From assembly GCA_905235735.1 (NCBI GenBank), contig CAJOMU010000005.1, forward strand, positions 124,001 through 188,000: DNA of 64,000 bases, written 5' to 3'. Under the pieces are notes generated by a model. The model saw only the letters and a list, made by a program, of their open reading frames with translations, had not been told where the DNA came from and made no database searches. This DNA comes from an uncultured Synergistales bacterium. GTDB lineage: Bacteria > Synergistota > Synergistia > Synergistales > Aminobacteriaceae. Numbering within the stretch: position 1 is the stretch's first letter; every line of letters starts with the position of its first letter. Of this stretch, positions 16,664-25,916 are shown piece after piece. Made by a program: the position numbers and the translations under genes.

Positions 16664-17977
16664 TTACATTGCATAACCGAATACTGCGGGCAGCCACATA
16701 CTTATCTGCGGAACAAACGTAATCAGAAGCAGCGTTATTATCATGCACAGATAGAACGGTAGCGTCGCCTTCACCACTTTCTCCATAGGCAATTTTGCTA
16801 TTGCTGATCCTATGAACAGTACGCTTCCTACAGGAGGTGTAAGAAGTCCTATGCCACAGTTCAGAATTACCATTATTCCAAACTGTACCGTTGATATTCC
16901 TATCGACTGTGCCACTGGAAGCAATATCGGTGTTGAAATCAGGATTATAGGTGCCATGTCCATGATACAGCCAAGAACAAGAAGTATCGCATTCAGCATT
17001 AATGCTATTGCTATTGGGTTATCCGAGATACTCTTGATGAGATTCGCCGCTTTCGCAGGAACATGAAGCATCGTAAGACAGTAACCGAATGCCGCTGATG
17101 TCGCAATAAGAATCAAAACGATTGCAAGAGTTTCAACGCATGTATCAAGAGACTTCCATACTCCCCGCCACGTTAAGCCTCTGTATATAAACACCGAGAC
17201 CAGCAGAGAATACACAACTGCAATTGCCGCTGATTCTGTCGCAGTGAATACTCCTCCTACTACTCCGACTACTACTATCAGAATTGCCGCTAATGCCCAG
17301 AATGATTGTAGCAGCTGCTTAATGAACACTACAAAACTGAAAGGTTCTCCTTTGGGATAATTACGCTTCACCGAGATTATATATGAACCTACCATGAGTG
17401 ATAGTGCAAGAAGTGCACCAGGTATGTATCCGGCCATGAATAACGCTCCTACTGATACTCCTCCTGCTGTCGTTGCATATATAACCATGTTATGGCTTGG
17501 CGGCACTAATAGTCCCTCACATGATGATGTTATCGTTACTGCCGTCGAAAAGTCCGCATCATATCCCTGATCTACCATCATCGGAATTAATATCGAACCC
17601 AGTGATGCCGTATCTGCACTCGCTGAACCTGATATGCCTCCGAAGAAGTATGATGCAACGATATTCACCATTGCAAGACCTCCGCGCATCCACCCGACTA
17701 ATGAGTTCGCCAATGCAATTAACTTATCTGATATTCCTCCTGTTCCCATTAATACACCCATCGTTATGAAAAATGGGACTGCCATTAACGAAAATGACCA
17801 GATACCTTTTACCATCTGCTGAGGAAACGTTACCAGTGCCTGACCCTGCGATACAAGACAGAACACAGTCGATAATCCTACCGCATAGGCTATAGGGAAA
17901 CGCAAGAGTATCATGATTAGGAAACTGCCTAACAGAACAAGTGTTGAAATATCTTCAGGGCTAAGAGTGTAACTCAT
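16664..17977 (-). CDS. dctM: TRAP transporter large permease (DctM family)
   Basis: A 437-residue hydrophobic protein with about 12 membrane helices, opening with a helix followed by LLRFPIAYAVGLS and showing the FGGISGSASADTASLGSILIPMM segment characteristic of DctM/SiaM large subunits. It drives sodium-coupled uptake of an organic acid delivered by the periplasmic protein. The ATG overlaps the dctQ stop (TAATG), so translation is coupled. It is the last gene of the operon uxaA-dctP-dctQ-dctM, which points to a hexuronate or its breakdown product as substrate. Confidence 0.92.
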   Translation of the reverse strand: MSYTLSPEDISTLVLLGSFLIMILLRFPIAYAVGLSTVFCLVSQGQALVTFPQQMVKGIWSFSLMAVPFFITMGVLMGTGGISDKLIALANSLVGWMRGGLAMVNIVASYFFGGISGSASADTASLGSILIPMMVDQGYDADFSTAVTITSSCEGLLVPPSHNMVIYATTAGGVSVGALFMAGYIPGALLALSLMVGSYIISVKRNYPKGEPFSFVVFIKQLLQSFWALAAILIVVVGVVGGVFTATESAAIAVVYSLLVSVFIYRGLTWRGVWKSLDTCVETLAIVLILIATSAAFGYCLTMLHVPAKAANLIKSISDNPIAIALMLNAILLVLGCIMDMAPIILISTPILLPVAQSIGISTVQFGIMVILNCGIGLLTPPVGSVLFIGSAIAKLPMEKVVKATLPFYLCMIITLLLITFVPQISMWLPAVFGYAM

Positions 17978-18483
17978 TATGCCGCCTCCTTCTTGAATAA
18001 TCCTTCTATATCCATGAATATCTGCTCAATCTCAAAAATTATCATCCCTGCTCCTGCTATCGGTACAGGAAGATACATCCATACCCTGCTCAACTGCGGA
18101 AGGGATTCGTAACGTCCGAAACGCGCTAACGGGGAATTGCACACTTTTATCCCGTAAAACAGCATCACTATTCCAAGTCCAAGAACCGAAGCGTCCGCAA
18201 GTAAATCAAGGAACTTCACGAGACCTTTCGGAAGATACGGATCAAACGAGGTCATTCTGATATGTGCCTTGCGTCTTATTGCAAGCGTTGCTGATAAGAC
18301 TGCCATGTATACCATTAGCGTTAAAACTATCTGCTCGCTCCACGCAGGATCGGGTATGAATGATATATAACGTCCTGCTACTGCCATTGATGTTATTCCT
18401 ACGTCTGCTATCAATAAGAGCTTACAGATGAACATTATGATTTTATCTGTCCAGTCATAAATTGTACGAAGAAAACTTAACAT
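17977..18483 (-). CDS. dctQ: TRAP transporter small permease (DctQ family)
   Basis: A 168-residue protein with four predicted membrane helices, as is usual for the small TRAP subunit. The sequence WSEQIVLTLMVYMAVLSATLAIRRKAHI matches the conserved region around the second helix (Glu near the start, Arg-Lys-His loop). It pairs with DctM to form the membrane unit. The ATG at 18483 follows aaaggagc at 18491-18498. It lies after a hairpin in the 99-base gap downstream of dctP. Confidence 0.88.
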   Translation of the reverse strand: MLSFLRTIYDWTDKIIMFICKLLLIADVGITSMAVAGRYISFIPDPAWSEQIVLTLMVYMAVLSATLAIRRKAHIRMTSFDPYLPKGLVKFLDLLADASVLGLGIVMLFYGIKVCNSPLARFGRYESLPQLSRVWMYLPVPIAGAGMIIFEIEQIFMDIEGLFKKEAA

Positions 18484-18512
18484 GTTTCAATAGCTCCTTT
18501 CTTAGCATTAAG

Positions 18513-18554
18513 AGAGGCAGAGAGTGCATTTTTGCTTCTCTTCTCCCCGCCTCT
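18513..18554 (-). terminator. Intercistronic hairpin between dctP and dctQ
   Basis: On the minus strand GAGGCGGGGAGA pairs with TCTCTGCCTC around a GCAAAAATGC tip, giving a long imperfect hairpin without a T-run. Its place just after the binding-protein gene suggests mRNA stabilisation or partial attenuation, so that the binding protein is made in excess over the permease. Confidence 0.5.
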
Positions 18555-18582
18555 TGTCTTTCATTGAATGCTTCGATTCAAC

Positions 18583-19569
18583 TTACTGAAGGTCTACGAT
18601 CTTCTTGTAGAGGTCTGCCTGGCTTGAGGTGTTCGCCTTTATCGTTGGCTGGCACGCTTCAACCCATTCTGCTTTGTTCTCTACTTCGATTACATGCACT
18701 CCGGCTTCTTTCAGCTGAGCTATAACTTTCTCTTCGGCCGCTGCTGAATACTTCTCATTCTCCTTCTGCACTACTTTCCCTGCTTCGATTATCCATGCCT
18801 TTTGCTGGTCATTCAGTTTCGCCCATCCTGAATCTGCAATGATAATCTGAACTGCTCCGAGCGTATGACCGTCAAGCATTATGTACGGTGCAACTTCAGG
18901 GAATGCATTCGATTTGTAGTTTGCCGCTGGCTGTTCTGCTCCGTCTGTTACTCCCGTCTGTAATGCACTGTAAAGCTCCGTGAAGTTTACGACCGTCGGA
19001 CTTGCTCCTAAATCACGAACCATACCCGTCATTATTGGGTCTTCTGATACACGAATCTTTTTGCCTTTGAGGTCTTTCATGCCGCTCACTGCTTCCTTGA
19101 AGAAGAAATGTCTGAAACCTTCCTCACCGTAGCATATGCCTCTTAACGGTAAACCTATCTGATTCGGTTCTGCAAGAAACTCTGCCGCTAAATCACTGTT
19201 CGCAAACTTCCAGAAATGTTCACGGCTCACGAACGTGTAAGGAATTGAGAGAAGCATGGCCTTCTGACAACCGTAGCTTGAGAGTGCAAATGCACTTATC
19301 CTCATGATGTCTACTGTGTCGCCTCCGCCAAGCATACCGTCAAGTATCTGTGCCTCTGTTCCCAATACTCCGCCTGCCTGTACATCAATCTTGATGTCTC
19401 CGTTTGAGAGCTTCTCGACTGCCTCTTTGAACGTCGTTGCTATGTGCCCTACGATCGTGTCCAGAGGATTCACTTCAGCATAGACCAGCGTAACTGGTGC
19501 TGACATTGCCGGTGAAACACTAACTAATAACATCATAACGAGTGAAACTGAAACTAAAAACTTCTTCAT
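18583..19569 (-). CDS. dctP: TRAP transporter periplasmic binding protein (DctP family)
   Basis: A 328-residue protein with a signal peptide (residues 1-24, cleavage near MSA). The mature part has the DctP landmarks LKGKKIRVSEDPI with the ligand-binding Arg, then FTELYSALQTGVTDGAEQPAANY in the second lobe. It captures an organic acid outside the membrane and passes it to DctQM. It lies 40 bases downstream of uxaA. The ligand is probably a hexuronate by context. Confidence 0.92.
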   Translation of the reverse strand: MKKFLVSVSLVMMLLVSVSPAMSAPVTLVYAEVNPLDTIVGHIATTFKEAVEKLSNGDIKIDVQAGGVLGTEAQILDGMLGGGDTVDIMRISAFALSSYGCQKAMLLSIPYTFVSREHFWKFANSDLAAEFLAEPNQIGLPLRGICYGEEGFRHFFFKEAVSGMKDLKGKKIRVSEDPIMTGMVRDLGASPTVVNFTELYSALQTGVTDGAEQPAANYKSNAFPEVAPYIMLDGHTLGAVQIIIADSGWAKLNDQQKAWIIEAGKVVQKENEKYSAAAEEKVIAQLKEAGVHVIEVENKAEWVEACQPTIKANTSSQADLYKKIVDLQ

Positions 19570-19609
19570 AAAACCAACTCCTAATATAAATTTTGTATTT
19601 TAGGAAGGA

Positions 19610-21097
19610 TTAAAGAGTCGTGCCTGTCTTGAATATGGCTAAACTCTGAAATCCGTTTTCCTCATTGCGGGTCTTTCTGCCTTCTGCAACCTGAATAACG
19701 AAGTCAAAAAGTTCCTGTGCTTTTTCCGATATTGTTCCAGATTCAACAAGTGTACCTGCATTGAAATCTATCCATCGGGATTTATGAATCGATAACGGCG
19801 TGTTGCTTGAAATTTTCATCGTTGGAACTGGACAGCCAAAAGGTGTTCCTCGTCCTGTCGAGAATAATACTATTTGTGCGCCCGCAGATGCAAGTGCTGT
19901 TGACGCTACAAGGTCATTGCCTGGTGCTGAGAGAAGGTTCAAACCTGATTCGCGTACTTGGCCTCCGTAAGGCAGAACATCAGCGACAGGTGAACTTCCA
20001 CTCTTCTGTGTGCATCCTAATGCTTTATCTTCAAGTGTCGTAATTCCTCCTGCCTTGTTGCCCGGTGATGGATTCTCATAGACCGGCTGACCTGATGCCT
20101 CGAAATATGCTTTGAAGTCATTGATTAGCTTAACTGTCTTCCTGAACGTCTCTTCATCTTTGCACCTGTTCATCAGTATCGTCTCTGCTCCGAACATCTC
20201 AGGTACTTCCGTGAGAATCGTACTGCCTCCGTGTGCAATCAGCAAGTCAGAGAAACCTCCGATTGTTGGGTTCGCTGTTATACCTGATAGTCCATCACTG
20301 CCTCCGCATTTAAGACCGACAACTAACTTTGAGACAGGACATGATACTCTTGAATCCTGATTCATTCGTTCAGCAAGTTCCTTTAGGAGCGCAAAACCTG
20401 TTTCAATTTCGTCTTCAACGTCCTGAGAAATTAAGAACCTCACACGTTCAGAATCATAATCTTTCATATGTGCCTTTATCGTATCAATGCCACTGTTCTC
20501 ACACCCAAGTCCAAGCAGAAGAACTCCTCCTGCATTAGGGTGCGTAACGAAATTCGCAAGTACTGTTCTCGTATTCTCCTGGTCATTTCCCATTTGTGAA
20601 CAGCCATAAGGATGAACGAACGCTCTTACATTCTCAACGTGATTCCCAAGAAGACAATGTGCTTTCTTCTCTAAAGTCTCCGCAATGTCATTCACACATC
20701 CTACTGTCGGAATAATCCAGAGTTCATTACGCACACCAACTCTGCCGTCTTTCCGAAGATAGCCATTAAAGAATCTTTCAGGCATAGGATTAATCTTAGG
20801 ATACGCAGGGCTGTATGTATATTCATGTGCTCCAGATAAAAGCGTTCTGATATTATGAGTATGAACATGAGTTCCCTGTTTTATATCCTTTGTTGCCTCT
20901 CCAATCGGAAAACCATATTTGATTACTGCTTCTCCTGATGCAATATCCTTCAACGCTATCTTGTGTCCCATTGGAATATCTTCGTGAATCTCCGCCGTTA
21001 TTCCTGCACCTGTAACAGCGACATATTCACCAGCCTTCAAAGAACGCAATGCAACTGCGACAGAATCATTTTGATTGATTCTAATTAGTTCGTTCAT
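19610..21097 (-). CDS. uxaA: Altronate dehydratase
   Basis: A 495-residue enzyme of the UxaA/GarD hydrolyase family. The N-terminal SAF domain (about 1-85) ends with GTHVHTHN, and the C-terminal domain contains RKDGRVGVRNELWIIPTVGC, HPYGCSQMGND, GLKCGGSDGLSGITANP and the GRGTPFG segment. It dehydrates D-altronate to 2-keto-3-deoxygluconate using a divalent metal. The ATG has aaggaggag upstream (21101-21109). It is the first gene of the leftward operon and starts 177 bases from the divergent second dctP, with a shared regulatory region between them. Kinase and aldolase for the product are not in this window. Confidence 0.93.
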   Translation of the reverse strand: MNELIRINQNDSVAVALRSLKAGEYVAVTGAGITAEIHEDIPMGHKIALKDIASGEAVIKYGFPIGEATKDIKQGTHVHTHNIRTLLSGAHEYTYSPAYPKINPMPERFFNGYLRKDGRVGVRNELWIIPTVGCVNDIAETLEKKAHCLLGNHVENVRAFVHPYGCSQMGNDQENTRTVLANFVTHPNAGGVLLLGLGCENSGIDTIKAHMKDYDSERVRFLISQDVEDEIETGFALLKELAERMNQDSRVSCPVSKLVVGLKCGGSDGLSGITANPTIGGFSDLLIAHGGSTILTEVPEMFGAETILMNRCKDEETFRKTVKLINDFKAYFEASGQPVYENPSPGNKAGGITTLEDKALGCTQKSGSSPVADVLPYGGQVRESGLNLLSAPGNDLVASTALASAGAQIVLFSTGRGTPFGCPVPTMKISSNTPLSIHKSRWIDFNAGTLVESGTISEKAQELFDFVIQVAEGRKTRNEENGFQSLAIFKTGTTL

Positions 21098-21136
21098 GCA
21101 ACTCCTCCTTTTATTTTTTTCTGGATATTAGTATTA

Positions 21137-21153
21137 TATGATATACAATCATA
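21137..21153. promoter_or_regulatory. Palindromic operator candidate between the divergent hexuronate operons
   Basis: TATGATATACAATCATA is a perfect 6-bp inverted repeat (TATGAT/ATCATA) with a 5-base spacer. A related half-site, GATACAAT, follows at 21163-21170. It is centred between the uxaA and rightward dctP starts, in an AT-rich region. Size and shape fit a GntR/FadR-type regulator such as those controlling hexuronate genes, but no regulator gene is nearby. Confidence 0.5.
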
Positions 21154-21274
21154 CCATTTAAAGATACAATTGTTTCAGATTTCAGATTTTTTTTCATTTA
21201 ATTTATCTTTGCGAATTGATGATCTGATTCATGCAATCAGACTTCAAGATAAAACATTAAGGAGGAAATGTAAA

Positions 21275-22258
21275 ATGAAAAAACTTGTCGCTTTATTCGT
21301 TATGATGATGCTCATTCTCTCTGCATCATCGGCATTTGCTGATGTAGTCTTACAGCTTGGCCTCGAAAATTCAATCAGTGAACCAATAGGTCAGGCAGTA
21401 ACGAAATGGTCTGAACTCCTCAAGGAGCGCAATACAGGCTTAACTATGGAAGTGTTTCCTGATTCACAGCTCGGAAACAAGACAGACATCATTGATCAGA
21501 TGCTTCTCGGTGAACCCGTCATGACTCTCGCAGATGGTGCATTCTTCGCAGATTACGGTGTGCCTGATATGGGAATAGTCTTCGGGCCGTTCCTCTTCAC
21601 GAATTGGGATCAGTGCTGGAAGTTAATCGAATCAGACTGGTGGAAAGAACAGAGTGAAAAACTCAACGCAATGGGACTAAAAATAGTTGCGTCAAACTGG
21701 GTCTACGGTGAACGTCATACACTTACGACCAAACCCGTTAAGACAGTCGAAGATCTCAAGGGTTTGCAGATTAGAGTTCCAACGAATCAGATTCAGACAA
21801 AAGGATTCGAAGTTCTCGGTGCAACTCCAGTCGGAATGAGCTTAGGTGATGTGTATACGGCATTACAGCAGGGAACAATTGACGGAGGAGAAAACCCATT
21901 GAGCACACTTTACGGACGCAGACATCATGAAGTTGCAAAGTATCTCATCCTTGACGGCCATGTTCTGAACTATACGAACTGGATATGTTCATCAATGTGG
22001 TTTGACGGTCTCACTCCTGAACAGCAGAAAGCTCTTCTCGAAACCGGCCATGAAGCTGGAGTGTTCAACAATGAACTTCAAGCTAAAGCCAATGACTACT
22101 ATCTTGATCTCATGAAGAAGGAAGGAGTTACAGTTGTAGTTCCTGATGAAAAAGTTCTTGAAGGTTTCAGAACTAAAGCTAAGGACTTCTACAAGGAAGG
22201 TGCATTGTTCAAATGGTCGGACGGACTTTATGAGCGTGTCATGAATGCAATGAAATAA
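21275..22258 (+). CDS. dctP: TRAP transporter periplasmic binding protein (DctP family), second system
   Basis: A 327-residue protein with a signal peptide (1-22, cleavage after AFA). The mature region shows VFPDSQLGNKTDIIDQML, the TTKPVKTVEDLKGLQIRVP segment with the conserved ligand Arg, and LGDVYTALQQGTIDGGENP. The frame is open upstream, but ATG 21275 has aaggagg at 21259-21265 and gives a clean signal peptide. It is the first gene of a rightward operon ending with uxaB, so a hexuronate such as galacturonate or tagaturonate is the likely ligand. It is clearly different in sequence from the leftward DctP. Confidence 0.93.
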   Translation: MKKLVALFVMMMLILSASSAFADVVLQLGLENSISEPIGQAVTKWSELLKERNTGLTMEVFPDSQLGNKTDIIDQMLLGEPVMTLADGAFFADYGVPDMGIVFGPFLFTNWDQCWKLIESDWWKEQSEKLNAMGLKIVASNWVYGERHTLTTKPVKTVEDLKGLQIRVPTNQIQTKGFEVLGATPVGMSLGDVYTALQQGTIDGGENPLSTLYGRRHHEVAKYLILDGHVLNYTNWICSSMWFDGLTPEQQKALLETGHEAGVFNNELQAKANDYYLDLMKKEGVTVVVPDEKVLEGFRTKAKDFYKEGALFKWSDGLYERVMNAMK

Positions 22259-22271
22259 GATGCTGATGTTT

Positions 22272-22306
22272 AAACAGGGGGTTTATCTGAAGCTCCCTGT
22301 TTTATT
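22272..22306 (+). terminator. Attenuator-like hairpin after dctP
   Basis: AAACAGGG pairs with CCCTGTTT (8 bp) around a 15-base loop and is followed by a T-rich stretch. It lies within the operon between dctP and dctQ, so it probably lets only part of the transcripts continue. Confidence 0.65.
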
Positions 22307-22340
22307 TTCTGTTTTTCATTTTCACGAAGAGGTGATTAAT

Positions 22341-22865
22341 TTGGAAACAAAGAAAGTTAATCCGTTGGTCAGGACAATCTGCAATTTAGACCTCATTATC
22401 GCATGTATTGCCCTCATCGTCTTAACTCTTATCACTGTTGCAGGAGTTTTCAAACGTTACGTAGTGAAAGATCCGATTCTATGGCAGGAAGAAGTTTCTG
22501 CATTCTGTCAGGTATGGATGGTCTATATGGGAGCTAGTGTAGGTTTCAGGACAGGCAGTCATGTTGCAATTGAGATGCTGGTTGAAGCATTGCCTCAGAA
22601 ATTTCAGAAGTTCATTTCTTACGTCATAGATATAATTGTTCTGTTTGTTCTCGTATTCCTGCTCGTAAAATCTCAGGCATATATAGCGCAGGTATTCGGT
22701 CGGTCAGGGAGGTCAACGCCAATTCTCAGAATACCGTACACATATCTTTACGGCATAGCTCCTTATGGTTGTACTCTGATGATCGTCAGCTACTTTACCT
22801 CAAAGTATGCACCCATGTTCACGAAGTCTATTGAATTTCCTGAAGGGAGCGTGAACGAGGAATGA
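22341..22865 (+). CDS. dctQ: TRAP transporter small permease (DctQ family), second system
   Basis: A 174-residue protein with four predicted helices; FKRYVVKDPILWQEEVSAFCQVWMVYMGASVGFRTGSHV is the conserved DctQ core. The start is TTG at 22341 with aagaggtga just upstream; the 27 codons before it overlap the attenuator hairpin and are unlikely to be translated. The stop overlaps the dctM start (ATGA). It forms the membrane unit with the following DctM. Confidence 0.87.
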   Translation: METKKVNPLVRTICNLDLIIACIALIVLTLITVAGVFKRYVVKDPILWQEEVSAFCQVWMVYMGASVGFRTGSHVAIEMLVEALPQKFQKFISYVIDIIVLFVLVFLLVKSQAYIAQVFGRSGRSTPILRIPYTYLYGIAPYGCTLMIVSYFTSKYAPMFTKSIEFPEGSVNEE

Positions 22866-24325
22866 TGAATGAACTTACATTGAGCATAACAGGAGCAATA
22901 GCACTCATAATTCTGCTGAGACTGCTTAAAATTTCATGGACATTCGCAATCATTGCCGCATTAACTCTTCTTGTCGGAGTAAATATTCAATGGGTAAAAC
23001 CATTCCTTGAGGGTATAGGAAAATCATTAGGCACAAATACAGTTCTGGGAATATCAGCAATCGTTATGCTTGTTCTGCTGTTCCTGAAAGTCCCGGTATT
23101 CATATCAGTGTTCGGAGGCTCATTAATATACTTCCTGTTCAACTCAGGAATCAATCAGATAATCTTCGGACAGAAAGCAGTAACAGGAACAGAAAGTCCA
23201 TCACTGTTAGCGATACCGTTTTTTGTGTGTGCAGGAACATTCATGAATCATGCAGGGGTAACAACACGAATCATGAATTTCTGTTCAGCAGTAACAGGAC
23301 GTATGACAGGAGGACTTGCACAGGTAAACGTTCTTCTATCGACGCTTATGGGAGGACTATCTGGTTCAAATCTTGCTGATGCGGCAATGGAAGCAAAGAT
23401 GTTAGTGCCAGAAATGGAGAAGCAGGGATTTTCAAAGGAATTCAGCTCAGTAGTTACAGCGGCAAGTGCAATGATTACGCCGTTAATACCGCCTGGAATT
23501 GCAATGATACTTTACGGATGCATAGCAGATGTCTCAATAGGGAAGCTATTCATGTCAGGGATAACAGTGGGAGGATCACTGTGCATAGGAATGATGATAC
23601 TGGTGCACATAATCTCGAAGAAGAGAGGATACCTGCCCATACGCAAAGAGAAAATGACACGTTCTGAATTCTGGAAATGTCTGAAGCCCGCATTACTTCC
23701 TTTGTGCCTTCCCATAATCATAATAGGCGGCATTCGTCTGGGCGTATTCACAGCAACGGAAGCAGGAGCAATAGCGATAGTCTATGCAATAATATTAGGA
23801 CTGATTTACGGTGAACTATCAGTTAAGGGAATCATTCAGGCGTGCAAAGAAACAGTATGCACAACTGGCGGAATAATGCTCATAGTATCAGCGGCATCAG
23901 TATTCTCGTGGGTACTGACTAAGGAACGAATACCTCAGCAGCTCACAGAATTTATAGTCTCAATATGTCCGAATAAATATGCATTCCTGATTGCTGTGAA
24001 CATTTTCATTCTGATTGTAGGAATGTTCATTGAGGGCAATGCAACGATGATAGTATTAGTTCCATTGCTTGCACCAATAGCGCGGAAGTATGGAATCGAT
24101 GACATTCAGTTTGCAATGGTGTATATATTCAACAATGCGATAGGTGCTCTCTCTCCTCCAATGGGAACGCTGATGTTCGTAACGTGTTCAGTAACAGGAT
24201 GCAAGACGAAACCATTCATGAAGGAAGCGATACCGTTCTATCTTCTTCTTGTGATTCTGTTAATGCTTCTGACATTCTGCCCGCCGGTAACGACAGCTAT
24301 AGTAAAATTAACATACGGCGGATAA
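22862..24325 (+). CDS. dctM: TRAP transporter large permease (DctM family), second system
   Basis: A 487-residue polytopic protein, longer than the leftward DctM. It has the LLSTLMGGLSGSNLADAAMEAKMLVPEM segment, the IPPGIAMILYGCIADVSIGKLFMSG segment and the LSPPMGTLMFVT element near the end, all typical of large TRAP permeases. The ATG overlaps the dctQ stop by 4 bases. It sits 23 bases before uxaB, so transporter and enzyme are co-expressed. Confidence 0.92.
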   Translation: MMNELTLSITGAIALIILLRLLKISWTFAIIAALTLLVGVNIQWVKPFLEGIGKSLGTNTVLGISAIVMLVLLFLKVPVFISVFGGSLIYFLFNSGINQIIFGQKAVTGTESPSLLAIPFFVCAGTFMNHAGVTTRIMNFCSAVTGRMTGGLAQVNVLLSTLMGGLSGSNLADAAMEAKMLVPEMEKQGFSKEFSSVVTAASAMITPLIPPGIAMILYGCIADVSIGKLFMSGITVGGSLCIGMMILVHIISKKRGYLPIRKEKMTRSEFWKCLKPALLPLCLPIIIIGGIRLGVFTATEAGAIAIVYAIILGLIYGELSVKGIIQACKETVCTTGGIMLIVSAASVFSWVLTKERIPQQLTEFIVSICPNKYAFLIAVNIFILIVGMFIEGNATMIVLVPLLAPIARKYGIDDIQFAMVYIFNNAIGALSPPMGTLMFVTCSVTGCKTKPFMKEAIPFYLLLVILLMLLTFCPPVTTAIVKLTYGG

Positions 24326-24348
24326 AAAAACGAAAGGATGATTAAAAC

Positions 24349-25836
24349 ATGGCTCAATTAAACTATCGGGTTCTTCAGGAATCAGGGTATGATGGATTCG
24401 TACTCCGTGATGCACCTGAAAAAGTAATGCAGTTCGGAGAGGGAAATTTCCTTCGTGCTTTTGCGGATGACTTCTTTGACATTGCGAATGAGAAGGCAGG
24501 TTTCAACGGAAAGGTTGTTATGGTTCAGCCGATAGCATCAGGTCTGTCAGAGATAATCAACAGGCAGGAAGGGCTTTATACGCTTTATCTGCGAGGGAAT
24601 GAGAAGGGCAGAAAGGTTGACGATAAACGTGTAATCTCATGTTGCAGCCGTGCACTGAATCCCTATGGAGAATGGGACAAGGTACTGGAACTTGCACGTA
24701 GCAAAGACCTTGAGATAATAGTGAGCAATACGACAGAGGCGGGAATAGTTCACGAGACAGAGAGCAAGTTTGACCAGACCCCTCCGATAAGTTTTCCTGC
24801 GAAACTGACGCGCGTATTATATGAACGTTTCAAGGCAGGACTTCCGGGAGTAGTGATTCTCAGCTGTGAACTCATCGACAATAACGGGAAAGAATTACTT
24901 CGCTGTGTGAATGAGTATATCAGGGACTGGAATCTTGATGATAAGTTCAAGGCATGGGTGAACAATGAAAACGTTTTCTGCTCAACACTAGTTGACCGAA
25001 TCGTTCCGGGAAGAATCAGAGACCCCAAAGAAGTTGAAGCATTGAACGCGAAGAATGGCTACGAGGATGAACTGATAGATGTAGGAGAAGTATTCGGAGT
25101 ATGGATAATCGAAGGGCCTGCAGGACTTGAGGATAAATTACCGTTCAAGAAGGCAGGAGTACCTGTTCATGTAGTGCCAGATGTAACGCCGTACAAGAAG
25201 CGTAAAGTTCGCATACTCAACGGAGCGCATACAGGTTTTGTACTGGGAGCATATCTTGCGGGGTTTGATATTGTCCGAGATTGCATGAACAATGATACTA
25301 TTCGCGGCTTCATGAACAAGATGCTCTATGACGAAGTGATACCGACATTACCGTTGGACAAAGCGGATTTGATTCAGTTTGCGGAAGCGGTCCAGGATCG
25401 TTTCAACAACCCGTTTGTGAATCATGAACTGATGAGCATATCATTGAACTCAGCATCGAAATGGAAAGCGCGAAACATGCCGAGCTTTCTTGCGTATGTT
25501 GAAGAGCAGAAGAAACTTCCTGCATGTCTGACGATGAGTCTTTCTGCATTCATAGCGTTCTACTCGAATCAGATTCAGGAACTCAATGACAAAGGACTTG
25601 TGTGCAAGCGTGCGAAGGGTAACACGTACACCATATCAGATGACAGATGGGTACTTGAGTTCTTCTATGAGCACAGGAATGATTCAGTTGAAGAGCTGGT
25701 ACATTCAGTGCTGACGAACGCAAAGATGTGGGATATGGATCTTTCAGACGTAGCAGGATTTGAGGAAGCAGTAGTGAAAGGTCTGAAGAAGATTCGTACA
25801 GACGGAGCAGAGGCAGCATACAAGAGCTGTATATGA
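24349..25836 (+). CDS. uxaB: Tagaturonate reductase (altronate oxidoreductase)
   Basis: A 495-residue member of the long-chain mannitol dehydrogenase family. VMQFGEGNFLRAFADDF at 26-42 is the nucleotide-binding start, and IVSNTTEAGI, DRIVPGRI and KVRILNGAHTG (catalytic Lys/Asn/His region) follow. The enzyme reduces D-tagaturonate to D-altronate with NADH, the step between uxaC and uxaA. Fructuronate reductase (UxuB) is the close alternative, but the neighbouring altronate dehydratase favours UxaB. ATG is preceded by gaaagga. It is the last gene of the rightward operon. Confidence 0.92.
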   Translation: MAQLNYRVLQESGYDGFVLRDAPEKVMQFGEGNFLRAFADDFFDIANEKAGFNGKVVMVQPIASGLSEIINRQEGLYTLYLRGNEKGRKVDDKRVISCCSRALNPYGEWDKVLELARSKDLEIIVSNTTEAGIVHETESKFDQTPPISFPAKLTRVLYERFKAGLPGVVILSCELIDNNGKELLRCVNEYIRDWNLDDKFKAWVNNENVFCSTLVDRIVPGRIRDPKEVEALNAKNGYEDELIDVGEVFGVWIIEGPAGLEDKLPFKKAGVPVHVVPDVTPYKKRKVRILNGAHTGFVLGAYLAGFDIVRDCMNNDTIRGFMNKMLYDEVIPTLPLDKADLIQFAEAVQDRFNNPFVNHELMSISLNSASKWKARNMPSFLAYVEEQKKLPACLTMSLSAFIAFYSNQIQELNDKGLVCKRAKGNTYTISDDRWVLEFFYEHRNDSVEELVHSVLTNAKMWDMDLSDVAGFEEAVVKGLKKIRTDGAEAAYKSCI

Positions 25837-25847
25837 TTTAGAGATTG

Positions 25848-25888
25848 GGCAGTCATTGGAGGAGCAATCAACTTCTCCAGTGATTGCC
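25848..25888. terminator. Long hairpin between convergent uxaB and DUF554 genes
   Basis: A 14-bp stem with two G-T pairs (GGCAGTCATTGGAG/CTCCAGTGATTGCC) around a 13-base loop. There is no clear T-run in either direction, so it may act as a mutual barrier or a 3' stabiliser. Confidence 0.5.
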
Positions 25889-25916
25889 TCGACTATGTAA
25901 CATCTCTCTCCTTTCC

